Assembly: GCF_027587025.1 (NCBI RefSeq)
Contig: NZ_JAPPTI010000001.1
Location: 62,001 to 126,000, forward strand
Source: Vibrio sp. LaRot3
GTDB lineage: Bacteria; Pseudomonadota; Gammaproteobacteria; Enterobacterales; Vibrionaceae
Direction: 5' to 3'
DNA: 64,000 bases
Part shown: positions 21,061-29,880 of the stretch, one piece after another
How positions within the stretch are numbered: position 1 is the first letter of the stretch
Layout of the letters: every line of letters starts with the position of its first letter
Position numbers and translations under genes: made by a program
Notes under the pieces: generated by a model
What the model saw: the letters and a program-made list of their open reading frames with translations, nothing else
The model's database searches: none
What the model was told of the DNA's origin: nothing

Positions 21061-22628
21061 ACGCTCACCTTAGTGACATCAACATAAAGCTTAAGCTTTT
21101 GGCCCGGCTGAAGGTATTTCTTGTGCTGAAGGTTATTCCACTTCACCACGTCTTTTGATTTCACTTTAAATTTGTTAGCGATACCACTTACTGTGTCACC
21201 AGAGCGTACTTTGTAGAAAACGGTACGAATAATGGCGCCATCAGAGCCATTCTTCCAGATAACCAGTTTTTGACCAACACGTAGCGTATCGCGTGGTCCC
21301 ATACCGTTCCACTTAGCTAAAGATTGGTGCGATACCTTGTGCTTTTTCGCAATGCCCCAAAGGCTGTCGCCTTTTTGTACTGTGTGGGTCAGTTTGATTT
21401 GACCGCGAGCTTTAGATTGCGTTTTCGCTAGACGATTCGAAGCACTTAAAGTGTAGGCTTTATCATCTTTGGTCGATACCGGAATCAATAGATGCTGGCC
21501 AACACGAATGTTGTTGTTACTCATCTGGTTCGCGGTACGAATCACCTTGCTGGTGGTGTTGTACTTAGAAGCAAGCACGCTCACGGTATCGCCAGATTTC
21601 ACCTTGTAGCGAACCACTTTCATGCCTTTACCGCGGTTTTCTTCTAGCTTTTTGTTGAATTGATCAACGGATTCGATTGGCAGAAGAAGTTTGTCTTTAC
21701 CGCTTGGTGATGTAGCCCATTGATTATAAGCAGGGTTTAAACTTTGCAGTTCTTTAACTGAAATACCCGCATAGCTTGCAGCGATAGCGAGATCGAGCTG
21801 TTCTTTCGGCTCTACAATTTGCACCACTGGCTTGTTGGCAATAGGTGGGATGCTAATGCCATACTTCTCTTGGTTTGCCACGATGTCGGCAAGAGCAAGC
21901 AGTTTAGGCACGTAGCCACTGGTCTCTTTTGGCAAATCTAATGAGAAGAAGTCAATCGGCTTACCCGCTTTGGTGTTTTTGCGAATCGCACTTGAAACGC
22001 GACCACCGCCACTGTTGTAAGCTGCAATCGCGTGGGTCCATTCACCGTCAAAACGTTTATTCAGACTGGTTAAGAATTCGAGGGCTGCATCCGTTGCTGC
22101 ATCCACATCGCGACGACCGTCGTACCAGAAGTTTTGCTCTAGGCCATACATTTTGCCTGTCGATGGAATGAACTGCCAAAGACCCGCGGCGCTACCATGA
22201 GAATATGCGAACGCATCAAAAGAGCTTTCAACAACTGGCAGTAGCGCCAGTTCAAGCGGAAGACCACGTTGTTCTATTTTCTCTGTCACAAGGTATAAGA
22301 ACGGTTCAGCACGTTTAGATACCGTTTTTAGGTGATTAGGGTGTTTTAAATACCAAGTTCGGTAGTAGTCGACCATTTTATGATCTGGAATTGGCATTTC
22401 TAGTTGCATAGCAATGCGTTTCCACACGTCTTGCTGCATCTGAGGAGTGACAACAACAGGTGCGGTCACTTCTGGCTCTACAGGTGTGGTCACCGGTGTC
22501 GCTGGAGTTACTGTAGTGGAAGAAGTGTTATTCGAATTGGTTTCGCTATTCGAATCTTGTGTAGTGTGCTGGGTAACCTGACAGCCTGACAGTAGTAGTG
22601 CCAATACCCAGCTGTGTTTCAATCGCAT
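21057..22628 (-). CDS. mltD: membrane-bound lytic murein transglycosylase D
   Basis: Outer-membrane lipoprotein that cleaves peptidoglycan between MurNAc and GlcNAc, leaving 1,6-anhydro ends. From the ATG at 22628 it has 523 residues with a lipobox (ALLLSGC). The SLT catalytic domain holds the glutamate in LLPVVESSFDAFAYS and the GLWQFIPSTG motif. Three LysM peptidoglycan-binding repeats lie in the C-terminal third (starting YKVKSGDTVS, HTVQKGDSLW, YKVRSGDTVS). It sits beside gloB as in E. coli. Longer in-frame extension upstream lacks a signal peptide. Confidence 0.95.
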   Translation of the reverse strand: MRLKHSWVLALLLSGCQVTQHTTQDSNSETNSNNTSSTTVTPATPVTTPVEPEVTAPVVVTPQMQQDVWKRIAMQLEMPIPDHKMVDYYRTWYLKHPNHLKTVSKRAEPFLYLVTEKIEQRGLPLELALLPVVESSFDAFAYSHGSAAGLWQFIPSTGKMYGLEQNFWYDGRRDVDAATDAALEFLTSLNKRFDGEWTHAIAAYNSGGGRVSSAIRKNTKAGKPIDFFSLDLPKETSGYVPKLLALADIVANQEKYGISIPPIANKPVVQIVEPKEQLDLAIAASYAGISVKELQSLNPAYNQWATSPSGKDKLLLPIESVDQFNKKLEENRGKGMKVVRYKVKSGDTVSVLASKYNTTSKVIRTANQMSNNNIRVGQHLLIPVSTKDDKAYTLSASNRLAKTQSKARGQIKLTHTVQKGDSLWGIAKKHKVSHQSLAKWNGMGPRDTLRVGQKLVIWKNGSDGAIIRTVFYKVRSGDTVSGIANKFKVKSKDVVKWNNLQHKKYLQPGQKLKLYVDVTKVSV

Positions 22629-22698
22629 TGTACAGCCCTTTTTTTCAACGGCTGCTGATAATACTTTCCTCGCTAGCGTAGTGACAAGCAAGAAAACG

Positions 22699-23457
22699 TT
22701 AAAATTCGTTCTTCCACTCACGTAATGCTGTAAAAATTGACACAGGATCGATTTGTGAAGTTCGATTGCTCACGGATTTTATGACACTAGGCTCATCGGT
22801 TCGCAAAAATGGGTTTATCCACTTCTCCTGCCTAAGTGTGGTAGGCAAGGTTGGCTTGTTTTGCGCGCGAAGTCGATTCACTTCGTCACGATACTTATGC
22901 AGTAAAGAATTATCAGGCTCAACCGCAAGCGCAAAGGCAAGGTTACTTGCGGTGTATTCGTGCGCACAGTAAACCTCAGTTTCAATCGGTAATGCGGCGA
23001 TTTTACTCAGTGAGGTAAACATTTGCTCCATTGTGCCTTCAAACACACGGCCACAGCCCGCAGAAAACAGAGTATCGCCACAAAACAGTTTGCCATCTCC
23101 TACATACCCGATATGACCAAGGGTATGCCCTTCTAGGCCGAGCACGAGAAACACTTCATCAAACAAATCAATTTGATCTCCGGCTTCTACGGCGTGAGTG
23201 AGCGTTGGTACAGGTTCATTCGCTGGGCCTACAACATCAATATTTGGGTACTGTCGAACCAACTCTGGCACACCGCCTATGTGGTCATTGTGGTGATGAG
23301 TAATCAAAATGGCTTCTAAGGTCAGGTCATGCTGCTTTAAGTAATCGAGAACAGGTGCTGCATCGCCTGGATCAACCACAGCGCAACGGCGATCGCTATT
23401 TTCAATCAGCCAGATGTAATTATCGTTAAATGCAGGTATGCTTTTTATATCTAACAT
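22699..23457 (-). CDS. gloB: hydroxyacylglutathione hydrolase (glyoxalase II)
   Basis: Hydrolyses S-lactoylglutathione to lactate and glutathione, completing methylglyoxal detoxification. From the ATG at 23457 it has 252 residues. The metallo-beta-lactamase motif THHHNDH lies at residues 53-59, with [23 protein letters not shown] and CAHEYT giving the other metal ligands. A GGAG ribosome site precedes the ATG. Only 19 bases separate this start from the divergent methyltransferase start at 23477. Confidence 0.96.
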   Translation of the reverse strand: MLDIKSIPAFNDNYIWLIENSDRRCAVVDPGDAAPVLDYLKQHDLTLEAILITHHHNDHIGGVPELVRQYPNIDVVGPANEPVPTLTHAVEAGDQIDLFDEVFLVLGLEGHTLGHIGYVGDGKLFCGDTLFSAGCGRVFEGTMEQMFTSLSKIAALPIETEVYCAHEYTASNLAFALAVEPDNSLLHKYRDEVNRLRAQNKPTLPTTLRQEKWINPFLRTDEPSVIKSVSNRTSQIDPVSIFTALREWKNEF

Positions 23458-23476
23458 GGTGGATCTCCAGTAGGCT

Positions 23477-24211
23477 ATGAAACCAGCGCGCAGTGAAAAA
23501 CAGCTTGAGCAACCCCACTCTTGGTCGCAACTCAAGAATGGCCAATGGGTGAGTGAGTCCATTCAAACACGACTTGATGAGTGGTGTCCAAGATTGTTTG
23601 GCTATCATATGCTTAAGATGGGTGGTTTAAGCTGCGAGCTCACTAGCTGTAACTGTAACATTCAACATCAAGTTAACCTCGATATCCAGAACCCTTTGCA
23701 TAATGTGATTGCAGATGGTTACGATTTACCCTTCCTTGAAAAAAGCTTCGATTCGGTGATTCTTTCTCATCAATTGGATTATTGTAATGATCCACACCGA
23801 ATGCTGCGTGAAGTAGACCGTGTGATGATAAATGATGGGTATTTGATCATTACCGGATTTAACCCGATCAGTTTCACTGGCTTGGCAAGCTTGATGCCAT
23901 GGCGTAGGAACAACTTGCCATGGAGTGGGCGTATGTTTACGCCGAACCGAATCAAAGATTGGTTAGGGATTCTGAATTATCAGGTGGTGGAATGTGACCA
24001 ATATGGTCTGTTTCCTATGCAGCGTTATCGAACCATGTGGACGTGGCTAGAAAATGGTATTGGTGATTGGGCATCGCCGCTTGGTAGCTTGTATTTTATT
24101 GTGGCTCGAAAACGAACTTACCCATTAAAGCCAATCAAACCACACTGGAACTTTAAACGAAAATTGACGCCCTTAGGCGTCAATTACAAAGTGTCCGATA
24201 AACATTCTTAA
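23477..24211 (+). CDS. SAM-dependent methyltransferase, YafS-like
   Basis: 244 residues of a class I methyltransferase fold resembling E. coli YafS, whose gene occupies the same place between gloB and rnhA. Motif I is degenerate ([13 protein letters not shown]), while the acidic loop and motif IV region ([34 protein letters not shown]) and the following [13 protein letters not shown] are conserved. The substrate is unknown. The 3' end contains a perfect ten-base inverted repeat that probably ends rnhA on the other strand. It converges with rnhA, the stop codons being 5 bases apart. Confidence 0.85.
   Translation: MKPARSEKQLEQPHSWSQLKNGQWVSESIQTRLDEWCPRLFGYHMLKMGGLSCELTSCNCNIQHQVNLDIQNPLHNVIADGYDLPFLEKSFDSVILSHQLDYCNDPHRMLREVDRVMINDGYLIITGFNPISFTGLASLMPWRRNNLPWSGRMFTPNRIKDWLGILNYQVVECDQYGLFPMQRYRTMWTWLENGIGDWASPLGSLYFIVARKRTYPLKPIKPHWNFKRKLTPLGVNYKVSDKHS
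24155..24185 (-). terminator. probable rnhA terminator inside the yafS-like coding end
   Basis: AATTGACGCC (24162-24171) pairs perfectly with GGCGTCAATT (24176-24185) around a four-base loop. Read on the minus strand it is followed by TTTTCGTTT, so it fits a terminator for rnhA, whose stop is 32 bases upstream. Confidence 0.65.
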
Positions 24212-24216
24212 CCGGA

Positions 24217-24681
24217 TTAGCTAGGCTGATATCCGGTGTCTTCATCGGTCGGGTTTTCAGCTGCGGCGCGCGCTAATTCATCACACATTTCATTTTCGCG
24301 ATGGCCTGCGTGGCCTTTTACCCAACGCCAATCGATCTCATGGCGCTCAGTTTCAGCGTCGAGCGCTTTCCATAAATCGGCATTTTTTACTGGTTTTTTG
24401 TCTGCTGTTTTCCAACCGCGTTTTTTCCAGTTATGAATCCACTGAGTAATACCTTGACGAACATATTGGCTATCGGTAGTTAAAATCACTTGGCATGGTT
24501 CTTTGAGCGCTTTGAGAGCAACGATAGTCGCGAGCATTTCCATACGGTTGTTAGTGGTCAGCGTGTAGCCTTTGGCGAGGGTTTTCTCGGTCTGTTTGTA
24601 TCGCATTACAATGCCGTAGCCACCAGGGCCCGGATTGCCTAAACAAGAACCATCTGTGAAAATTTCCACTTGTTTCGTCAT
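24217..24681 (-). CDS. rnhA: ribonuclease HI
   Basis: Endonuclease that removes the RNA strand from RNA-DNA hybrids, for example at R-loops. It has 154 residues. The catalytic carboxylates are D10 ([12 protein letters not shown]), E48 (NNRMEM), the aspartate in LTTDSQYV and the late aspartate in the [10 protein letters not shown] segment. The divergent partner is dnaQ with 56 bases between starts, the same arrangement as in E. coli. Confidence 0.97.
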   Translation of the reverse strand: MTKQVEIFTDGSCLGNPGPGGYGIVMRYKQTEKTLAKGYTLTTNNRMEMLATIVALKALKEPCQVILTTDSQYVRQGITQWIHNWKKRGWKTADKKPVKNADLWKALDAETERHEIDWRWVKGHAGHRENEMCDELARAAAENPTDEDTGYQPS

Positions 24682-24737
24682 GTTTTGGTACTATTGGTGT
24701 TTGCACATAATTCCCATAGTCTGACACATAGTTTGCA

Positions 24738-25478
24738 ATGAATACCAGTAACAATTCTAATCAGCATCGTATTGTGGTTCTCGATACCGAAACCACAGGT
24801 ATGAACCAAGAGGGTGGTCCACACTACCTTGGCCATCGCATCGTCGAAATCGGTGCGGTTGAGATCGTCAACCGTAAGCTGACTGGGCGTCATTTCCATG
24901 TCTATATTAAGCCCGATCGCGAAATTCAGCCTGACGCGATAGAAGTTCACGGTATTACCGATGAGTTCTTGGTCGACAAACCAGAATATCGTGATGTGCA
25001 TCGCGAGTTCTTAGAATTTATTCAAGGCGCTGAGTTAGTTGCCCATAATGCTCCCTTCGATGTGGGCTTTATGGATTATGAGTTTGAGAAGTTAGATCCG
25101 TCGATTGGTAAAACTGACGACTTCTGTAAAGTGACCGATACCCTCGCCATGGCGAAGAAAATCTTCCCGGGCAAGCGAAACAACCTCGATGTGTTGTGTG
25201 ACCGCTATGGTATCGATAACTCGCACCGTACTCTCCACGGGGCATTGCTCGATGCGGAGATCCTCGCTGACGTCTACCTATTAATGACGGGTGGACAAAC
25301 ATCCCTGCAGTTTAATGCGGGTGAAAACAGTGAAGGAGTGGGAGGAGCATCAATAAAACGAGTATCCAGCCAACGAAAAGCGCTAAAGGTTTTGCGTGCA
25401 AGCGCCGATGAAATAGAAGCGCACAATAGCCGTTTAGATATCGTCGAGAAAAGCGGAAGCTGCCTCTGGCGTCAATAG
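24738..25478 (+). CDS. dnaQ: DNA polymerase III epsilon subunit (3'-5' proofreading exonuclease)
   Basis: Proofreading subunit of the replicative polymerase. It has 246 residues. The DEDDh exonuclease motifs are visible: VVLDTETTG (ExoI), AHNAPFDVGFMDYE (ExoII) and HRTLHGALLDAEIL (ExoIII, catalytic His). The C-terminal tail binds the alpha subunit, which is encoded by dnaE in this window. A protein of unknown function starts eight bases after the stop and probably shares the transcript. Confidence 0.97.
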   Translation: MNTSNNSNQHRIVVLDTETTGMNQEGGPHYLGHRIVEIGAVEIVNRKLTGRHFHVYIKPDREIQPDAIEVHGITDEFLVDKPEYRDVHREFLEFIQGAELVAHNAPFDVGFMDYEFEKLDPSIGKTDDFCKVTDTLAMAKKIFPGKRNNLDVLCDRYGIDNSHRTLHGALLDAEILADVYLLMTGGQTSLQFNAGENSEGVGGASIKRVSSQRKALKVLRASADEIEAHNSRLDIVEKSGSCLWRQ

Positions 25479-25486
25479 GAGACAAG

Positions 25487-26740
25487 ATGTTGAGGATTTG
25501 GTTTGCCCTGATTGGGCTTTTAGTCAGTTCACTGAGTTATGCCGCTCAGAGTTCCTCAATGTCTTTGCTCGACAATCGCTTTCGTGTCGACCCTAGCATT
25601 CAACAGATCACCTTTGTAATTTATCGTTCAGAAGCCTCTAAACCTGTGGTATTGGTTCGCCCTGACGGTAAGAAGTATTACGCTCACCGCAGTCCTGATA
25701 ATGTGCGTTGGTACCAAGAATCAGCGATGGATATCGTCTCTATCGATAAGCCGATGGCTGGGCCATGGCAAGCTATCGGTAAGGTGACGCCAAAAAATAA
25801 AATCAAACTGATTTCTCACCTTAAGCTCACCGCTGATCAATTACCGAATCGCCTATTCCTTGGTGAAGACATCAAATTTACCGCCCGTTTAACGTCTAAT
25901 GATAAGCCTCTGGTACTAAGAGACTTTTTAGACCGAGTTAAGCTAAAGGTGACCTTTACCAAATACGTAGAGAACGAGGAGTCGCTCATTAAAGAGGCGC
26001 GTCCGGTGCCAATGGAAATTGGTGAGTTCGCTGACGATGGTATAGGGCTAGATGAAAAAGCGGGTGACGGGGTGTTTACGGTCTCGTTGCCGATTTCTTC
26101 TCAGCCGGGTAAGTATCGAGTGCGAATTACTTCGGGCAATGGTGTCTTTTTAAGAGCGCAAGAACAAGAAGTGTTGGTTTATCCAACGCCAATTCAAACC
26201 TCGTTCATTCAATCACGCGATGAAGGCAAGCCTCATGAAGTTGTCTTCTCTGGTGAGCAGGGGATGATTTTACCCGGTTCGATTGCCGCTCATATCGAAC
26301 ATACAGATGCTAAGGGAGCCACCATCGGTGTTGAAGGTGCTGCGGCGGAAGAAGATGCGCAGAAACTTCAGCTTACTATTCCATACAGTGGTGAGTTAGG
26401 TAACTATTCTTGGACGGGGAAAGTGTTTGCGACCGAGATGGGGTCTAACCGTGAACTGGTCTTCCCACTAAGCGAGCATACTTACAGCGTGGTGGATGAT
26501 ATTGACTTGGAAGAAACTCGACGTTTGCAAGAGCAAGAGCGCTTAAAACAGCTTAAGCGACTAGAAGAGATTCGTATTAAGCAAGAGCGTGAAGCGCAGC
26601 GCAAGCAAAGCATGATGATCATCGCGATAGGTAACGTGTCAGCCATTGTTATCGGTTTATTGATTTGGTTTGTGATACGAAAAGTGAAAGCGAAACGTGC
26701 AGCCATCCCTGAGATGCAACTAGAAATGCCAAAGAAATAG
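25487..26740 (+). CDS. conserved secreted/membrane-anchored protein of unknown function (TIGR03503-like)
   Basis: 417 residues with an N-terminal signal peptide (MLRIWFALIGLLVSSLSYA), a long extracytoplasmic region, a charged helical stretch (about 345-375, LEETRRLQEQERLKQLKRLEE), one membrane segment near 380-402 (IIAIGNVSAIVIGLLIWFVI) and a short basic tail. The middle has beta-sandwich-like segments (GDGVFTVSLPISSQPGKYRV) seen in von-Willebrand-linked calcium-activated or Ig-like modules. I believe it belongs to the TIGR03503 family of gammaproteobacteria, whose role is unknown. TAGGAGA sets the start. Probably an operon with dnaQ, but no functional link is evident. Confidence 0.75.
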   Translation: MLRIWFALIGLLVSSLSYAAQSSSMSLLDNRFRVDPSIQQITFVIYRSEASKPVVLVRPDGKKYYAHRSPDNVRWYQESAMDIVSIDKPMAGPWQAIGKVTPKNKIKLISHLKLTADQLPNRLFLGEDIKFTARLTSNDKPLVLRDFLDRVKLKVTFTKYVENEESLIKEARPVPMEIGEFADDGIGLDEKAGDGVFTVSLPISSQPGKYRVRITSGNGVFLRAQEQEVLVYPTPIQTSFIQSRDEGKPHEVVFSGEQGMILPGSIAAHIEHTDAKGATIGVEGAAAEEDAQKLQLTIPYSGELGNYSWTGKVFATEMGSNRELVFPLSEHTYSVVDDIDLEETRRLQEQERLKQLKRLEEIRIKQEREAQRKQSMMIIAIGNVSAIVIGLLIWFVIRKVKAKRAAIPEMQLEMPKK

Positions 26741-26762
26741 CACAATGATGAACCTTTGAAAG

Positions 26763-26796
26763 AAAGCCATTTAGTTTTACTAAATGGCTTTTTTAT
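26763..26796 (+). terminator. Rho-independent terminator after the dnaQ unit
   Basis: AAAGCCATTTAG pairs perfectly with CTAAATGGCTTT around TTTTA, then a T run. Confidence 0.9.
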
Positions 26797-26848
26797 TGGC
26801 TAGAGAGTCAAATTATGGCGTACAAGTATCGTTTAAAGATTGTTTTTA

Positions 26849-26862
26849 TTGAGTTTTATCAA
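26849..26862 (+). promoter_or_regulatory. FNR-like box upstream of the Sel1-repeat gene
   Basis: TTGAG-TTTT-ATCAA matches nine of ten positions of the FNR consensus TTGAT-N4-ATCAA and lies within a longer near-perfect inverted repeat (TTTATTGA and TCAATAAA, 26845-26866). It is 129 bases before the next start codon. No convincing -10/-35 pair was found beside it. Confidence 0.45.
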
Positions 26863-26990
26863 TAAACGTCAGACACTTTCGCTTAATGAATTTAGGTTCA
26901 TTGCACCGTTAGTTGGTTGTACTTGCGAAATGATCTTGGCTTGGCAATCATAAGTTTACTCCGCATCAGTTAGTAGAATTAGAGAGAGTT

Positions 26991-28529
26991 ATGGAATCAA
27001 CAGGCCTATTTTTTGTGGTACTTGGTATCGTTGTTGCCGCTGTATTCATTATCGTCAGTATTAAATCAAGAACCCCGATGAAAACCGCAGTCAATTTGAT
27101 CAATCAAGGTCGAGGTGAGGAAGCGCTAGAAATATTGGCGCAACAGGTTGAAGAAGGGAACTTTGAAGCTGCTGTCATGTTAGCTGAACTCTGTCAGGTG
27201 GTCAGCAAAGCTGAGCAATCGGATGAAAAGCTGACTGCTGCTTATTGGTATAGTCGCGCAGCTGATCTCAATGAAGATTTTCGCCAAGGTTATATCCTAT
27301 TGTTGCAAGATGGCCGCTTACCGAATGGACAAGTTTGGGAAGGGGCTGATGATAAATTGCTGCAAATTCTGAGTTTAGATGCTCAAAAGGGCAATGTTGA
27401 AGCGCAACTCAACCTCGCTAGGTTTTATAGCCAGCGCCCAAGCATTGAAAATCATGAACAGAAGCAATTTCAGTGGTTATCGATTGCAGTCGAGAGTAAT
27501 GAACCGAAAGCTTTATCGGAGTTAGCCGATTATTATTATGACCAGCTTGATTGGGAAAGTGATGACAAGCAGTCAGATGTTGCAGTAAAGGCTCGACAAG
27601 CATTTGAAAAAGCGATGCTTGGTGGTGACAGTTCAGCAAAAGAACGTTATGCGAAAATGGTGTTGTTTGGTTTTGGCGGTGAGCAAGATTCATCGAAAGC
27701 AGAGCAGCTACTGATAGAGATTGCCCGTGAAGAAAATGATCAGTTTACCTATGCAGAGCTTGCAGAGCGCTATCTAACCGGGGAAGAGCTGACACAAGAT
27801 ATCGATAAAGCGCGCTATTGGTTTACTAAAGCTGGAGAAGCTGAAGAGCCTAACGACTACATTGCAATCAAAGTCGCAGAGTTCTCCATTGAACATCCAC
27901 AAAATGAAGCCAATTTAGTCGACGCGAAACAAACGTTAGAGACATTTGCTAAACAATGGGAAATCCAAGCTTTAGTCGCATTAGGTAAAATGCATGAGCG
28001 TGGGCTTGGTGTGGAAGTGAACTTGCAAAAAGCGGCGCTGCATTATCAATTGGCTACAATGACGAAAGACCCTGACTACATTGCTCATTATCAACGAGTG
28101 TCTGAGCAACTGCGCGGCGATGAGAAAAGGCAGGTTGAGGAAATGGTGAAGCGATTCAAGTCGTCTCATCCGATCACGAAAGAGCAGCAATCTGAGATTA
28201 ACTACCAGTATGGTCATAATTTACTGACTAGTGACAGCTCGTCAGATAAAGAGAAAGCCAATGCTTTTTCTGTCATTCGTCGCTCAGCGCTAGATGGGCA
28301 TTATATTGCGATTCATGAGATGCCTCATCATGCGAAAAGATTAGGTTATGATCTTGAATCCTTAGTTTGGGATTTCATTGTGGCAAAAACCATTAATTCC
28401 ACCTTTGGTCATGGTAAGGCCGATGAATACCGAGTTGAGCAAGCCTTGGAGAAACTCAGTGAAAAAGATCGCCAATGGTTTGATGAACAGGTTGCGGATC
28501 TACTGCCGAAAATTGACGCTTTAGTGTAA
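26991..28529 (+). CDS. membrane-anchored Sel1/TPR-repeat protein
   Basis: 512 residues: an N-terminal membrane segment (residues 5-22, GLFFVVLGIVVAAVFIIV), then helical repeats of the Sel1 type. Examples are the segments around AALHYQLATMTKD, KARYWFTKAGEAE and LVALGKMHERGLGVEVNLQKA, the last being a clear Sel1 consensus. Such repeats hold together protein complexes; the partner is unknown. GAGAGAG before the ATG is a good ribosome site. Single gene between two terminators, with an FNR-like box upstream. Confidence 0.8.
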   Translation: MESTGLFFVVLGIVVAAVFIIVSIKSRTPMKTAVNLINQGRGEEALEILAQQVEEGNFEAAVMLAELCQVVSKAEQSDEKLTAAYWYSRAADLNEDFRQGYILLLQDGRLPNGQVWEGADDKLLQILSLDAQKGNVEAQLNLARFYSQRPSIENHEQKQFQWLSIAVESNEPKALSELADYYYDQLDWESDDKQSDVAVKARQAFEKAMLGGDSSAKERYAKMVLFGFGGEQDSSKAEQLLIEIAREENDQFTYAELAERYLTGEELTQDIDKARYWFTKAGEAEEPNDYIAIKVAEFSIEHPQNEANLVDAKQTLETFAKQWEIQALVALGKMHERGLGVEVNLQKAALHYQLATMTKDPDYIAHYQRVSEQLRGDEKRQVEEMVKRFKSSHPITKEQQSEINYQYGHNLLTSDSSSDKEKANAFSVIRRSALDGHYIAIHEMPHHAKRLGYDLESLVWDFIVAKTINSTFGHGKADEYRVEQALEKLSEKDRQWFDEQVADLLPKIDALV

Positions 28530-28577
28530 ATTTGGACGATCGTAAATGCGATCCCGTTAAAAAAATCAGTATACTGT

Positions 28578-28605
28578 AAGCGCCTATTTGATAGGCGCTT
28601 TTTCG
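28578..28605 (+). terminator. Rho-independent terminator after the Sel1-repeat gene
   Basis: AAGCGCCTAT pairs perfectly with ATAGGCGCTT around TTG, followed by TTT. Confidence 0.9.
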
Positions 28606-28680
28606 TATCTACCTAAATGAGTTCAGCTGTGGTTCTTAACTTCAGTTGGTGTTTCGCTCACTTTTTAAAGAGCTATCTCT

Positions 28681-29571
28681 ATGTTGCAAATCACTCCCAC
28701 CATTACCCAGTTTTGCCATCAAACATGGCAACTTACTTCATCACTTTTGCTCGCGCAGCAAGACGAAAAGTGTCTGTACATAGTGACGGAACAAACGCCC
28801 TTTCATCCTGTTAGCCACATTTGGCCTGATCATCCATCTGATAAAGGCAGCTTGAGCATGAGTGGTCAAAGTTATGAGGTAGTTCAGTGTCTCGTTGGTG
28901 CGGTAGAACTTGCCACTGGCGAACTGTATGTCGATAAAGCGATTCCCGTAAAACGCGATACTGAAGGATGGGTATTTGTCGTCGCGCACCAAATTGAAGC
29001 GGAGGCATCGAGTTTTGAGCTGGGTTGTGAAGTTGAGCTCATTGTAGACAAGGCTTACCAGCAAGCGTTAAGCCGTGGACATAGTGCAGGGCATTTGGCT
29101 TTCTTAGCATTAAATAAAGTGCTAGCGACGGAGGGATATTGGCGTAAAGATGCGGATAGGAAAGACCCACATGGTCATTTTGACTTTAACAGCTATGCCC
29201 AAGAGACAAGCTTTGTCACCGAAGATAAATGTTTGGACACCTACAGATTAGGTAAAACACTCCGTAAACGTGGCCTAAACAGTGCAGAAATGCTGGAGGA
29301 CTTAGATAAGATTGAGCAGTTGGTGAATCAACAGCTTGTTACCTGGCTTGAACTTTCTAGTGCTGTAGAAATGAAATGTCATGGCTCGTACTTAACCGAT
29401 TCACGTTACTGGCATTGTGATTTAAAAGAGGGTGTAGAAGCCGTTATACCTTGCGGTGGTAGCCATATATCATCATTAAAAGAGCTGCCGGAATTGAAGG
29501 TGAGCTTACGTCAATTAGATGCACAAAACATCGAAATGCAGACCGATGTAATTGGACATGTGACAAATTAG
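28681..29571 (+). CDS. free-standing alanyl-tRNA editing protein (AlaX-like)
   Basis: 296 residues. The second half carries the metal-binding signature of the tRNA-editing SAD domain shared by AlaRS, ThrRS and AlaX: H134 and H138 (RGHSAGHLAFLALNKVL) and C258 and H262 (IPCGGSHISSL). The first 110 residues should form the small beta-barrel that precedes this domain in AlaX and AlaRS. The fold predicts hydrolysis of wrongly charged Ser- or Gly-tRNA(Ala) in trans. The canonical CGGTH is CGGSH here. No synthetase domain is present. The ribosome site is weak (AAAGAG, somewhat far). Neighbours give no further hint. Confidence 0.8.
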   Translation: MLQITPTITQFCHQTWQLTSSLLLAQQDEKCLYIVTEQTPFHPVSHIWPDHPSDKGSLSMSGQSYEVVQCLVGAVELATGELYVDKAIPVKRDTEGWVFVVAHQIEAEASSFELGCEVELIVDKAYQQALSRGHSAGHLAFLALNKVLATEGYWRKDADRKDPHGHFDFNSYAQETSFVTEDKCLDTYRLGKTLRKRGLNSAEMLEDLDKIEQLVNQQLVTWLELSSAVEMKCHGSYLTDSRYWHCDLKEGVEAVIPCGGSHISSLKELPELKVSLRQLDAQNIEMQTDVIGHVTN

Positions 29572-29880
29572 CGATCTTTTTATTTAATTCTGAAATATGG
29601 TTTTTGAGGTTGATTTGTGGAATTTAAATCTTTTTAAAATCCAAAAACAGCACATGTAACTTATGCTTTCGGTATGTGGTGATATAAATATTCTTTTTAG
29701 GGCAGATCGCTGATCAAAATGGATTTCGCAGATGATCTTATAAAGATCATGGTTGTCCAAAAAGTGTACATGGTCAATGAAAGCCGAGAAGATATGTGAA
29801 GTGACTAAGATCAAAGGGCATCACACCAAAACGCGTGACAATAGTGTCAGTAACCGATTTAGATGTATTCGAGGCAAACT
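29572..29880. other. AT-rich 309-base gap, no gene recognised
   Basis: No convincing coding region on either strand. It holds a perfect hairpin ATGATCTT-ATA-AAGATCAT (29732-29750) and a small one TGACA-ATAG-TGTCA (29836-29849). It lies where the gene order changes from the dnaQ neighbourhood to the xseA-guaBA neighbourhood. It could hold a promoter or small RNA; I cannot show either. Confidence 0.5.

Noticed and set aside
29584..29814. 76-codon open frame on the minus strand
   Set aside because: No recognisable domain, no ribosome site, and AT-rich chance composition in an intergenic gap.
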